From NCBI GenBank assembly GCA_964420035.1, contig CAYQQR010000006.1:1-64000 (forward strand): a stretch of 64,000 nt of DNA. The letters run 5' to 3'. The notes under the pieces are model-generated. The model did no database searches. It worked only from the letters and a program-made list of their open reading frames with translations, and was not told the origin of the DNA. This DNA comes from CAYQQR01 sp964420035 (lineage in GTDB: Bacteria > Bacteroidota > Bacteroidia > Bacteroidales > SM23-62). Shown piece by piece: positions 46,043 to 53,982 of the stretch (its first letter is position 1; each line of letters starts with the position of its first letter). The translations under genes and the position numbers were made by a program.

Positions 46043-46753
46043 TTAAAGTCCTGTATGAGCAGGAACGGCTCCGGTATCAGCTTCAAAATTTATGCCATGG
46101 AGCCGGTAATTTTCGCCAAGATAGTACAATGCGATGAAAGCAGGAATAAATCGTTGGGATTGTTCCGGCAGATGGGAGCGAAGTCTCCAGTATTCTTTGC
46201 TGCCCGAATGTTCCATGGCCTGCCTCAGGGTGATCGGGCCGGAGTTGTAGGCTGCCAGAACCAACCACCAGTCTTTGAATTCTTCATACAGCCCGGTAAG
46301 GTATTTACAGGCTGCCCGGGTTGACAGTTCAGGGTCTTTTCTTTGATCAATCGAGTCGTTTACAAACAGTTTCATATTGGTCGCCGTAAAGGATTTAAAC
46401 TGCCATAATCCGAGTGCCCCGGTTGAGGAACGGGCCTCGGGATTAAGTCCCGATTCCAGCATGGCCAGATATTTTAATTCCGGGGGAAGGTGGTATTCAT
46501 GACAAAGCTTCTCGATAACTGGGAAGTACCCGATGCTTCGTTCGAGAAATATTTCCAATTGGTCGCGACGCTCTCCCAGGTACAGATCAATAAAATAGGC
46601 CACGTCAGCATTGTATTCCAAAGGTACTGCCGTGTGCCGGTCCATGAGGGCTATCCGGTATTCAATGATAAAATTATCGGGATCATCATTGCTGTCAAAA
46701 GACAACAGTAAGGGTAAAAAAAAGACAAAAATGATCCTTCTGAAGGGCCTCAT
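46043..46753 (-). CDS. Lytic transglycosylase, SLT domain
   Basis: A 236-residue secreted protein with a hydrophobic leader (RRIIFVFFLPLLLSF). The SLT domain (about 70-190) has the catalytic Glu in AMLESGLNPEARSSTGALGLWQF and the GPITLRQAM / YVLA-like later motif (YNSGPITL). It cleaves peptidoglycan glycan strands to anhydro products. There is no LysM domain, so it is shorter than MltD. Confidence 0.9.
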   Translation of the reverse strand: MRPFRRIIFVFFLPLLLSFDSNDDPDNFIIEYRIALMDRHTAVPLEYNADVAYFIDLYLGERRDQLEIFLERSIGYFPVIEKLCHEYHLPPELKYLAMLESGLNPEARSSTGALGLWQFKSFTATNMKLFVNDSIDQRKDPELSTRAACKYLTGLYEEFKDWWLVLAAYNSGPITLRQAMEHSGSKEYWRLRSHLPEQSQRFIPAFIALYYLGENYRLHGINFEADTGAVPAHTGL

Positions 46754-46814
46754 TAGTTTGTACCGACTGGATGGCTTAAAATAGAAAGTTTCTTCCTTTA
46801 ACAGTGCCTTCTTT

Positions 46815-48245
46815 TCAGTCTTTCTTCAACAATGACCTGCTAAATGCTAACAGTTTGTGCTCTTCGAGAGGAGCAGCCATCAGCTGCATGCCATAAGGCA
46901 GTCCATTGGGATGAATGCCGGCAGGAATGCTGATGGCCGGGGTTCCGGCCAGGTTGGCATGTATGGTATAAATATCTTCCAGGTAAAGGGCCACCGGATC
47001 TCCTTCAAAAGCACCATGGAGAAATGCAGTATTCGGACTGGTGGGTGAGAGGATAAAGTCGTACTTATTAAACAGTTCCCGGGTCTGTTCCCGTATCAAC
47101 TGCCTTACCTCCTGTGCCTTTTTGTAATATGCATCATAATAGCCCGCACTCAGCACAAAGGTTCCGGTCATAATGCGTCTTTTTACTTCTTTCCCAAAAC
47201 CCTGGCTCCGGGATTTTTGATATACTTCGGCCGGTGTTTTGGTGTCCCTGGCCCTGAAACCGTAGTGGACGCCATCGTATCGTGCCAGGTTGGAGGAAGC
47301 TTCGGCAGTTGCCAGAATGTAATAGCAGGGGACCAGGTAGTCGAGCCAGGGAAATTCAATTTTGTCCACCAGGTGACCCATATTTTTCAGTCTGTCTATC
47401 TTATTTCGTATACCGGTGCGGATATGCCGGTCCAGTCCGGGATGCTCCATACATTCCCTGAAAAAAGCTATTTTATATACCTCTTTCGGGTCTTCCGGTT
47501 TGTTATAGTCTGGTACAAGTCCTGGAGATGAAGTACTGTCTTTGGGGTCGTGGCCTGCCATGACTTCCAGGAGGGCTGCAAGGTCTTCTATGGTATGCGC
47601 CATGGGCCCGATCTGATCGAGGGAAGAACCATAGGCAATCAATCCGTAGCGGGATACCCGTCCATAGCCGGGTTTTAATCCGGTAATGCCACAGAAGGCA
47701 GCCGGCAGGCGGATGGATCCCCCGGTATCCGATCCCAGGGCCGCGTGGCAAAGCCCGGCTGCCACAGCAGAGGCTGAACCGCCCGAAGAACCGCCGGGTA
47801 CTTTTTCCTCGTTGAGGGGATTCAGGACCTTACCGTAAAAGGAGGTATCATTGGTGCTGCCCATGGCGAATTCATCGCAATTCGTACGTCCGATGATGAT
47901 GGCATCTTCGGCCAGCAGTCGCTCCACAACCGTGGCGTGATAGGGGGATACATAGCCTTCGAGGATCCCGGAAGCAGCGCTCAGGCGGTGGTTTTTAAAA
48001 GCAATATTGTCCTTGACTCCCAGAACCAATCCTGCCAGTTTTCCGGCCCGGCCGGAGCGTATCTTTTTATCAATTTCTCTGGCCCGGTCGAGGGCTTCAT
48101 CATCAAAGCTTTCAATAAAGGCATTTAAGTGCCGGTACTTATGGATCCTTTCCAGGAACCGCTCTACAATACCCGGGACCCGGAGGCGACCGGCCAGGAT
48201 CGCTTCATGATCTTGTATAAAAGTGTATTTGGGGAAATCAGCCAT
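46815..48245 (-). CDS. gatA: Asp-tRNA(Asn)/Glu-tRNA(Gln) amidotransferase subunit A
   Basis: A 476-residue amidase with start at ATG 48243-48245 (MADFPKYTF). Twelve more codons are open upstream but would read through a terminator hairpin. The Ser-cisSer-Lys triad is intact: Lys in LGVKDNIA, Ser in GGSSGGSASAVAA, Ser in GSDTGGSIRLPAAFCG. With GatB and GatC (not in window) it makes Gln-tRNA or Asn-tRNA. Confidence 0.93.
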   Translation of the reverse strand: MADFPKYTFIQDHEAILAGRLRVPGIVERFLERIHKYRHLNAFIESFDDEALDRAREIDKKIRSGRAGKLAGLVLGVKDNIAFKNHRLSAASGILEGYVSPYHATVVERLLAEDAIIIGRTNCDEFAMGSTNDTSFYGKVLNPLNEEKVPGGSSGGSASAVAAGLCHAALGSDTGGSIRLPAAFCGITGLKPGYGRVSRYGLIAYGSSLDQIGPMAHTIEDLAALLEVMAGHDPKDSTSSPGLVPDYNKPEDPKEVYKIAFFRECMEHPGLDRHIRTGIRNKIDRLKNMGHLVDKIEFPWLDYLVPCYYILATAEASSNLARYDGVHYGFRARDTKTPAEVYQKSRSQGFGKEVKRRIMTGTFVLSAGYYDAYYKKAQEVRQLIREQTRELFNKYDFILSPTSPNTAFLHGAFEGDPVALYLEDIYTIHANLAGTPAISIPAGIHPNGLPYGMQLMAAPLEEHKLLAFSRSLLKKD

Positions 48246-48251
48246 CCGGAC

Positions 48252-48292
48252 AAAAAAAAACCAGTCTTTGAAAACATACAAAAAAAGACTGG
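48252..48292 (-). terminator. Intrinsic terminator after tatA, touching the gatA start
   Basis: On the minus strand CCAGTCTTT (48292-48284), a 14-base loop, AAAGACTGG (48269-48261), then nine T's (48260-48252). The arms are perfect over 9 bases. The U tract ends 6 bases before the gatA ATG, leaving almost no room for a separate gatA leader. Confidence 0.75.
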
Positions 48293-48314
48293 CTAAAGAG
48301 TTTGAAGAATATTA

Positions 48315-48521
48315 TCAGGACTTGCTGTCTTTTTTCAGCTCTTTTTCATTGTTGTTATCTGGCTCATCATCTTTGGTGGCTTTCTTGAATTCTTTCATTC
48401 CCTGCCCCAGTCCTTTCATCAGTTCAGGAATCTTTCTCCCACCGAACAATAGAACGACCACGAGTATGATAAGCAATACCTGCCATGGTCCGATCATCCC
48501 GAGTTGAATAAATAAGTTCAT
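48315..48521 (-). CDS. tatA: Sec-independent translocase TatA/TatB-type subunit
   Basis: A 68-residue protein: one membrane helix (GPWQVLLIILVVVLLFGG), hinge, amphipathic helix (KIPELMKGLGQGMKEFKKA) and acidic tail. FGGRKIPEL is the TatA pattern. TatC is not in the window. A TAAATTTG -7 box at 48545-48552 suggests its own promoter. Confidence 0.93.
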   Translation of the reverse strand: MNLFIQLGMIGPWQVLLIILVVVLLFGGRKIPELMKGLGQGMKEFKKATKDDEPDNNNEKELKKDSKS

Positions 48522-48544
48522 GATTTCGTCTGTTATTTATGATA

Positions 48545-48552
48545 CAAATTTA
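48545..48552 (-). promoter_or_regulatory. -7 box for tatA
   Basis: TAAATTTG on the minus strand, in the gap after the rseP stop. With the downstream terminator it would make tatA a single-gene unit. Confidence 0.4.
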
Positions 48553-48562
48553 GCAATTATTA

Positions 48563-49888
48563 TTAACCCTTGAACACGAAGTTCTTCAGGTCGTTTCCAA
48601 ATGCCAGGACCATCAATCCGAGCAGGATGATCATCCCGGCGATCTGCGCGTATTCCAGGAATTTATCTCCCGGTTTCCTGCCGGTGATCATTTCAAAAAG
48701 GATAAAGAGTACATGGCCCCCGTCCAGCGCGGGAATGGGCAACAGGTTCATGATCCCCAGGATGATGGAAAGCAGGGCGGTAAGCGACCAGAAAGACTGC
48801 CAGTCCCATTGTCCGGGGAAAATACTACCGATACGGATAAAACTCCCGACCGATTTATAGGCCTCCGTGCCCGGTGTCAGGATAAGTTTAAGCTGTTTGA
48901 GGTAACTCACCAGGGTTTGGTAGCCTTTGGTGATGCCCGCGGGAATCGCGGCAAAGAAAGAATAGTCCAGGGTTTCCAGTTCAAAGAACCGGGATGCATC
49001 CCCCACGGGATATACGCCTATCTTGCCTGATTCGGGCAAGCTTAAGGTACGTTCCATTTTTTCTCCATCCCGGAAGAACTGGAGCGTAATCTCCTCCCCG
49101 GCATGATGAATTACCGAGTCGGCAAAAGCATCAAAAAAGGACAATGACATCCCATTAAAACCAACGATGGAATCCCCCGGTTGCAAATCGGCCTTTTGGG
49201 CAACCGACCCTTCCGCAAAAGCACCAACGATGAAAGGAAATCTGGGGGCAATGAAATTGGGTGATTTCAATAGTTCCGCTATGATGTCATCAGGCACATA
49301 TATGTTCTTGATCTCATCATTCCTGTTAACTTGTATGGTTTGGTGACGGTTTACGATCAGGTCGTGAATGATCATTCTAAAATTCTCCACTTTCCGGCCA
49401 TCCAGGGAAACGATCTTATCCCCGTCCTTCAATCCAATTTCTTCTGCCAGTGAATCGGCGGCAATACCATATTTAAGATTGTCGGTGGGTAAGTATTGCT
49501 CGCCCCAGGTGAATAACACCGATGCGAAAATGACGATGGCCGTTACAAAGTTGAAAAGGACCCCTCCCACCATGACCAGGAAGCGTTGCCATACAGGTTT
49601 TGAGCGGAATTCCCAGGGCTCGGGTGGTTTTTTCATCTGGTTCTTGTCCAAGGATTCATCGATCATACCGGCTATTTTGGCATATCCTCCCAGGGGCAGC
49701 CACCCGATGCCGAATTCCGTTTCCCCTATCTTTTTTCTGTAGAGCGCGAACCAGGGATGGAAAAAGATAAAAAACCGGTCCACCCGCATTTTAAACAGCC
49801 TGGCAAAGGCAAAGTGACCCAATTCATGCACCAGTACGATGATGGTCAGGCTCACCAGCAGTTGCGCCGCTTTGATCAATACATCCAT
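48563..49888 (-). CDS. rseP: Site-2 zinc metalloprotease RseP
   Basis: A 441-residue inner-membrane protease that cleaves anti-sigma factors and leftover signal peptides. The zinc motif is VLVHELGHFAFARL (about residue 20), the late ligand is LPIPALDGGHVLF, and two PDZ domains lie between (LKDGDKIVSLDGRKV; LQPGDSIVGFNGMS). It is 42 bases downstream of dxr. Confidence 0.94.
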   Translation of the reverse strand: MDVLIKAAQLLVSLTIIVLVHELGHFAFARLFKMRVDRFFIFFHPWFALYRKKIGETEFGIGWLPLGGYAKIAGMIDESLDKNQMKKPPEPWEFRSKPVWQRFLVMVGGVLFNFVTAIVIFASVLFTWGEQYLPTDNLKYGIAADSLAEEIGLKDGDKIVSLDGRKVENFRMIIHDLIVNRHQTIQVNRNDEIKNIYVPDDIIAELLKSPNFIAPRFPFIVGAFAEGSVAQKADLQPGDSIVGFNGMSLSFFDAFADSVIHHAGEEITLQFFRDGEKMERTLSLPESGKIGVYPVGDASRFFELETLDYSFFAAIPAGITKGYQTLVSYLKQLKLILTPGTEAYKSVGSFIRIGSIFPGQWDWQSFWSLTALLSIILGIMNLLPIPALDGGHVLFILFEMITGRKPGDKFLEYAQIAGMIILLGLMVLAFGNDLKNFVFKG

Positions 49889-49930
49889 TCAAAATAGTTT
49901 TTCTTAACAACAAACATGGTCCCCGGTGGT

Positions 49931-51094
49931 TTAGTGCCTTCCTGATTTAATCAGATCCAGGGCTGTTTTCCTGGTGACCCGGTTGGTGTGGCACAGAACT
50001 TCGTAGTCCGGGTTTTCTTCAAAACGGGTTTTCTCCAGGGTCTGTTCGATGATATCTGACATCTGTAAGAAAGCCAACTGATCCGATAAAAATGAACCCA
50101 CCACCACTTCATTCACGGCATTTAAGGCACAGGGCATATTGCCCCCGGTTTTCATGGCTTCAAACGCGAATGCAAGGTTACGAAATTTTTTTGTATCCGG
50201 CGACTTAAATGTCAGCATGGGATAATCCGAAAAGCTAAAACGCCTGAAATCCGATTTTATTCTTCGCGGGAAGTTGAGGGCATAATGTATGGGCAGCCTC
50301 ATGTCGGGAACGCCCATTTGTGCTTTGATCGATCCGTCTTCAAACTGGACCATGGAATGGATCACCGACTGGGGATGGATGACCACCTCGATCTGTCCGG
50401 GTTTCAGGTCAAAGAGCCATTTTGCCTCGATGACCTCCAGGCCTTTGTTCATCAGGCTGGCAGAATCGATGGTGATCTTGTCCCCCATGCACCAGTTGGG
50501 GTGCATCAGGGCCTCTTTCTTTGTGACCCGCGACAGCTCATCCATGCTCATATCCAGGAAGGGACCGCCCGAGGCTGTCAGGATGATCTTTTCGATGGGA
50601 TTCCTATACTCCCCCACCATGCATTGAAAGATGGCGGAGTGTTCCGAATCCACGGGAATGACGAGCACCCCTTTATCATGGGCAAGTTTTTTGATCAACT
50701 GTCCCCCGGCCACCATGGTTTCCTTGTTGGCCAGGGCGATGTTTTTCCCGGCTTCGATGGCGCGTATGGTGGGGCGCAGACCGGAAAAGCCCACCAGTGC
50801 GGTCAGGACCATGTCTATGGAAGGCAGGTCAACCACCTCTGCAAGGGCATCTTTGCCTGCAAAGACTTTGATGGGGTGGTTGGCCAGGGCCCGGGAGACC
50901 AGTTCATATTTTGCCTCGTTGGCAATCACCACGTGATTGGGCAGGTAAGTGAGGGCTTGTTTGATCAGTAATCCGGCGTTTTCATTGGCTGTGAGGACCT
51001 CTACCTCAAAAAGGTCCGGGTGCATGGCAATCACTTCCAGCGCCTGGGTCCCGATGGAGCCGGTCGATCCCAATATGGCGATACTTTTCTCCAT
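49931..51094 (-). CDS. dxr: 1-deoxy-D-xylulose-5-phosphate reductoisomerase
   Basis: A 387-residue MEP-pathway enzyme making MEP from DXP with NADPH. It has the nucleotide loop GSTGSIGTQALEVI, LANKETMVAGG, the metal site PVDSEHSAIFQCM and TASGGPFLD. Its start shares a base with the M23 peptidase stop (TAATG). Confidence 0.96.
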   Translation of the reverse strand: MEKSIAILGSTGSIGTQALEVIAMHPDLFEVEVLTANENAGLLIKQALTYLPNHVVIANEAKYELVSRALANHPIKVFAGKDALAEVVDLPSIDMVLTALVGFSGLRPTIRAIEAGKNIALANKETMVAGGQLIKKLAHDKGVLVIPVDSEHSAIFQCMVGEYRNPIEKIILTASGGPFLDMSMDELSRVTKKEALMHPNWCMGDKITIDSASLMNKGLEVIEAKWLFDLKPGQIEVVIHPQSVIHSMVQFEDGSIKAQMGVPDMRLPIHYALNFPRRIKSDFRRFSFSDYPMLTFKSPDTKKFRNLAFAFEAMKTGGNMPCALNAVNEVVVGSFLSDQLAFLQMSDIIEQTLEKTRFEENPDYEVLCHTNRVTRKTALDLIKSGRH

Positions 51095-51960
51095 TAGAAG
51101 ACGATGAATTTCTCCGGATCCAGCGGTCTGCCGTTATACCATAATTCGAAATGAAGGTGGGGGCCGGTGGTCAGTTCACCGGAATTACCCACAATAGCGA
51201 TGGCATCCCCGGCTTCCACATGGTTGCCCACTATTTTAAGCAGTTCAGCGTTGTGTTTGTATACCGAAAGGATGTTGTTTTCGTGTTGTATCTGTATCAC
51301 ATAGCCGGTTTCCAGGGTCCAGCCGGCCATGATCACGGTACCGGGAAGGGTTGATTTTACCACCTCATTGGGTCCCGCAACGATATCGGTTCCGAAATGG
51401 CCCTCCCGTCCGTTGAAGGAATTGGTTACCAGGCCCCGGACGGGCGGGTAAAAATGGAGCTGGCTCAGGGTTGTGGTTCGCACCGGATCTTCCCGGACAA
51501 ACAAATTGTATTGTTCCTCTTCTTCTATCTGGACCCGAAGCAGGGAATCTTCCATAGACTTGGAAAAGGTTATTTCTTCCACGGAGGCGAAGGTATCCTC
51601 AGGGAAATAATCTTCCGGAGGCACCTGTCCGGATATGATGGTCCTCAGGTTCTGAAAATACTGATCCCGCATGTACAATTCATTTTCCAGTGAATCCAGC
51701 TTGAGGGCGTTCATGATCAGGTTCCTGCGCATGGTCCCGTCCGGGTATCCGGGGATGAGCTCCCTGACCTGGGTAAAGGCGATGAGGGCGAACAAACCGG
51801 CGATGATCACGACGAAGATGGAACTGATAAAGAACAACATGTTCAGCCGGGTAAGGCGAAGGAACCAGACCTCTTCAAAGGTATTATCGTTATAGATGAT
51901 CAGACGGTACTTATCCCTTAGCTTTTCCCTGAACGAGCGTTTTTTGTTTTCCTGAGCCAT
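51094..51960 (-). CDS. M23 family metallopeptidase
   Basis: A 288-residue inner-membrane-anchored protein: an N-terminal basic stretch, one TM segment (MLFFISSIFVVIIAGLFALIAF), a coiled-coil-like linker, then a lysostaphin-type domain. Zinc ligands are present: HFGTD and HLHFE. So it may cut peptidoglycan cross-links rather than be an EnvC-like pseudo-enzyme. First of the M23-dxr-rseP run. A TATTTTTG (51969-51976) sits only 9 bases before its ATG. Confidence 0.92.
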   Translation of the reverse strand: MAQENKKRSFREKLRDKYRLIIYNDNTFEEVWFLRLTRLNMLFFISSIFVVIIAGLFALIAFTQVRELIPGYPDGTMRRNLIMNALKLDSLENELYMRDQYFQNLRTIISGQVPPEDYFPEDTFASVEEITFSKSMEDSLLRVQIEEEEQYNLFVREDPVRTTTLSQLHFYPPVRGLVTNSFNGREGHFGTDIVAGPNEVVKSTLPGTVIMAGWTLETGYVIQIQHENNILSVYKHNAELLKIVGNHVEAGDAIAIVGNSGELTTGPHLHFELWYNGRPLDPEKFIVF

Positions 51961-51990
51961 AGCAAAGGCAAAAATAAGAAAAATTGATTC

Positions 51991-52130
51991 ACAGATTAAG
52001 AGATTCAGGGATTAAGAGATTAAGAGCCAAAGAGCCTAAGAGCTGAAGGGTTGAAGGGCTGAAGAGCTGTCATGCAATTGTCACGCGGTTGTTGGTGGTT
52101 GCTGGCTTCTGGCTGCTGGTGGTTGGTTTA
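51991..52130. repeat. Low-complexity intergenic words
   Basis: GATTAAGAGATTAAGAG words, then AAGAGC/GCTGAAGGG words, then TGTCATGCAATTGTCACG and a GTTGTTGGTGGTTGCTGGC run. Related runs recur at 12270-12310, 53915-53940, 55258-55302 and 57790-57820. Confidence 0.6.
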
Positions 52131-52159
52131 TGCATTATTTTAAAGTTTTTGAAATGCAT

Positions 52160-52190
52160 TTTGATATGTATCAAACAAAAATTAACTTTG
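52160..52190 (+). promoter_or_regulatory. Promoter of the initiator tRNA gene
   Basis: TTTG (52160-52163), exactly 19 bases, TAACTTTG (52183-52190): both elements match the Bacteroidetes consensus. The start would be near 52197, 12 bases before the tRNA. The -33 box is part of a palindrome TTTGATA-TG-TATCAAA (52160-52175). Confidence 0.75.
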
Positions 52191-52208
52191 CACACCTGAA
52201 TAAAATAT

Positions 52209-52281
<73 letters not shown>

Positions 52282-52290
52282 CTAAAGAGG

Positions 52291-52325
52291 ACTCCTCATC
52301 CGCTTCGGCGAATGGGGAGTTTTTA
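52291..52325 (+). terminator. Intrinsic terminator after tRNA-fMet
   Basis: ACTCCTCATCCGC, tetraloop TTCG, GCGAATGGGGAGT, then TTTTT. It has one C-A mismatch and one G-U pair in 13 bp. Confidence 0.85.
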
Positions 52326-52330
52326 GCTAA

Positions 52331-53485
52331 TTAAACATTAGCTACCTCAGCCCAACCTATATTCATTATCCCGTCTTCAAGTTCTTGATTTTCTTTACTC
52401 TGATTAATTAGAATTCCACCTTTGATTCTATACAATCTCTGAAACCATTTTAGGTTCTTAAGATCAGAACTTCTTTTTTGATCTGATGATTTTATTTCAA
52501 CCGGAATCAGGTTGCCATCTTTTTCCAATACTATATCAACTTCATTTCCTGCACTGTCTCGCAAGTAATACAGTTCGCCATATTGGTTTTTATTAAAGCG
52601 GTTCTTCTTTATCTCTGAAATGACCAGATTTTCAAAGATTGCACCGTACATATTGCTGTTTTTTATCTCTCTTTCGCTGTTTAGGCCTAATATATTGCAC
52701 AGCAAGCCAACATCGTAAAAATATAATTTTGGTGATTTTATAACACGTTTATTAAAACTTTTGTAATAGGGTTGCAGTCGGTAAACAATGTAACTGCTTT
52801 CAAGAACACTAATCCAGGCACTTATGGTCTTGTTATCCACACCTGTTTCATTCGCGAGGTTATTTAAATTCAATACTTGTCCTGACCGTGATGCTGTAAG
52901 TTTTACAAATTTTGAAAACAGATTCAGGTTTTTAATATTCCTGATCATTCGTACATCACGTTCAATATAAGTTTTTAGATAGTTAGGCAACCATCTTTCT
53001 GCGGATGATTGTTTTGTAATTATTGATGGATAAAATCCATTCATCATAAAAAATTCAGGGCTTCTTGTATTCCCCCAGTGTTCTTGTAGCTCGAGTAAAC
53101 TCAAGGGAAGCAGTTCAATGTACGCTGATCTGCCAGCAAGTGATTGTGAAATGCTTTGCTGTAGCAAGAAATTATTGCTGCCAGAAATAACATACTGATT
53201 GTTCTTCCCTACCTTGTCAACGTGAGTCTGTAAATAATTAAAGAGACCTGGAACACGCTGTATCTCATCAAAAACTGCCCCATCTTTATATCTATTAATG
53301 AAACTCCTGGGAGAAGACTCGGCCTCTTCCAGGATATCTAAATCTTCAAAGGAAACATAGGGTTTGTTTCCAAAAATATGTTTGCATAATGTTGTTTTTC
53401 CTGACTGACGGGGGCCCGTTATTGCAACAATCTTAAATTCCCTGGCAGTTATTTTAGCTTCTTCAAAAAGCAAGCGTTTTATCAT
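52331..53485 (-). CDS. P-loop ATPase with C-terminal DUF4143 nuclease-like domain (copy 1)
   Basis: A 384-residue protein started at ATG 53483-53485 (MIKRLLFEEA). The AAA_14 domain has Walker A TGPRQSGKTTL and Walker B GAVFDEIQRVP. The DUF4143 part carries a PD-(D/E)xK-like core: GNEVDIVLEKDG and VEIKSSDQ. Function is unproven; these genes are common, patchy and often near mobile elements. It lies directly after the tRNA-fMet terminator, tail towards the tRNA, and is bracketed by a tRNA 3'-end repeat at 53751-53766. AT-rich compared with the neighbouring core genes, which fits transfer. A relative follows at 53983. Confidence 0.88.
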   Translation of the reverse strand: MIKRLLFEEAKITAREFKIVAITGPRQSGKTTLCKHIFGNKPYVSFEDLDILEEAESSPRSFINRYKDGAVFDEIQRVPGLFNYLQTHVDKVGKNNQYVISGSNNFLLQQSISQSLAGRSAYIELLPLSLLELQEHWGNTRSPEFFMMNGFYPSIITKQSSAERWLPNYLKTYIERDVRMIRNIKNLNLFSKFVKLTASRSGQVLNLNNLANETGVDNKTISAWISVLESSYIVYRLQPYYKSFNKRVIKSPKLYFYDVGLLCNILGLNSEREIKNSNMYGAIFENLVISEIKKNRFNKNQYGELYYLRDSAGNEVDIVLEKDGNLIPVEIKSSDQKRSSDLKNLKWFQRLYRIKGGILINQSKENQELEDGIMNIGWAEVANV

Positions 53486-53511
53486 TATTGCAGGTTTTAA
53501 ATCCAATTATT

Positions 53512-53567
53512 CAAAAATATGCAAAATTGGAGACGATACCAAATATGCAAAAATATGCAAAATTGGA
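53512..53567 (-). promoter_or_regulatory. Promoter with 20-base direct repeat upstream of ATPase copy 1
   Basis: A perfect 20-base direct repeat beginning CAAAAATATGC occurs at 53512-53531 and 53548-53567. On the minus strand TTTG (53540-53543), 20 bases, TATTTTTG (53512-53519) form a full promoter, with one repeat covering the -7 box and the other just upstream of the -33. This suits a dimer or co-operative regulator. Confidence 0.6.
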
Positions 53568-53750
53568 ATTTGCTTTAACAAATTTACAGTAAAGACAGAT
53601 TTTAAATATCTGTCAATACAGTTGCTAGCGTCCCTTGGATCGCAATATGCGAAATATAGGACTCCAGGACTAATCTTAAAGAAAATTAATCACTTCCGAT
53701 AAAGCCTCCCAAAACGGACTCGCGAGGGAGCGTTAGCGACTGAGCAACAC

Positions 53751-53766
53751 TACCCCCGTTACTAAA
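53751..53766 (+). other. tRNA-fMet 3'-end repeat, attachment-site-like
   Basis: TACCCCCGTTACTAAA matches the tRNA 3' end TGCCCCCGCTACTAAA (52271-52286) at 14 of 16 bases. A terminator follows 2 bases later, as after a real tRNA. The sequence before it does not match a tRNA body. This is what integration at a tRNA 3' end leaves behind; no integrase is present in the 1.48 kb between. Confidence 0.55.
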
Positions 53767-53768
53767 TG

Positions 53769-53799
53769 AAGCCTTGTGCAAAATGCGCAGGGCTTTTTT
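53769..53799 (+). terminator. Intrinsic terminator after the displaced tRNA 3' end
   Basis: AAGCCTTGTGCA, loop AAA, TGCGCAGGGCTT, then a run of T. The 12-bp stem has two G-U pairs. It is unrelated in sequence to the terminator now behind the tRNA and may be the tRNA's original one. The rest of the gap 53800-53982 holds a direct repeat ACTGTAAC (53810-53828) and word repeats near 53915-53940; no gene. Confidence 0.75.
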
Positions 53800-53982
53800 C
53801 ATATGTGCTACTGTAACAATACTGTAACTTTTTTGCTAAACGCAGGGGTCTGTAAATATTTAGCAATATGTGAAACACTTTATGTGAACCCATTAATATA
53901 AGTATGCAACATATATCCAGCCACCAGCCACCATTCCTACCCCAGCTACAAAGAAACCGGAAAAAACTTCTGGGGGTTTTTA

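Noticed and set aside
53800..53982. Integrase remnant beside the tRNA 3'-end repeat
   Set aside because: I could not find any coding trace; only short direct repeats are present.
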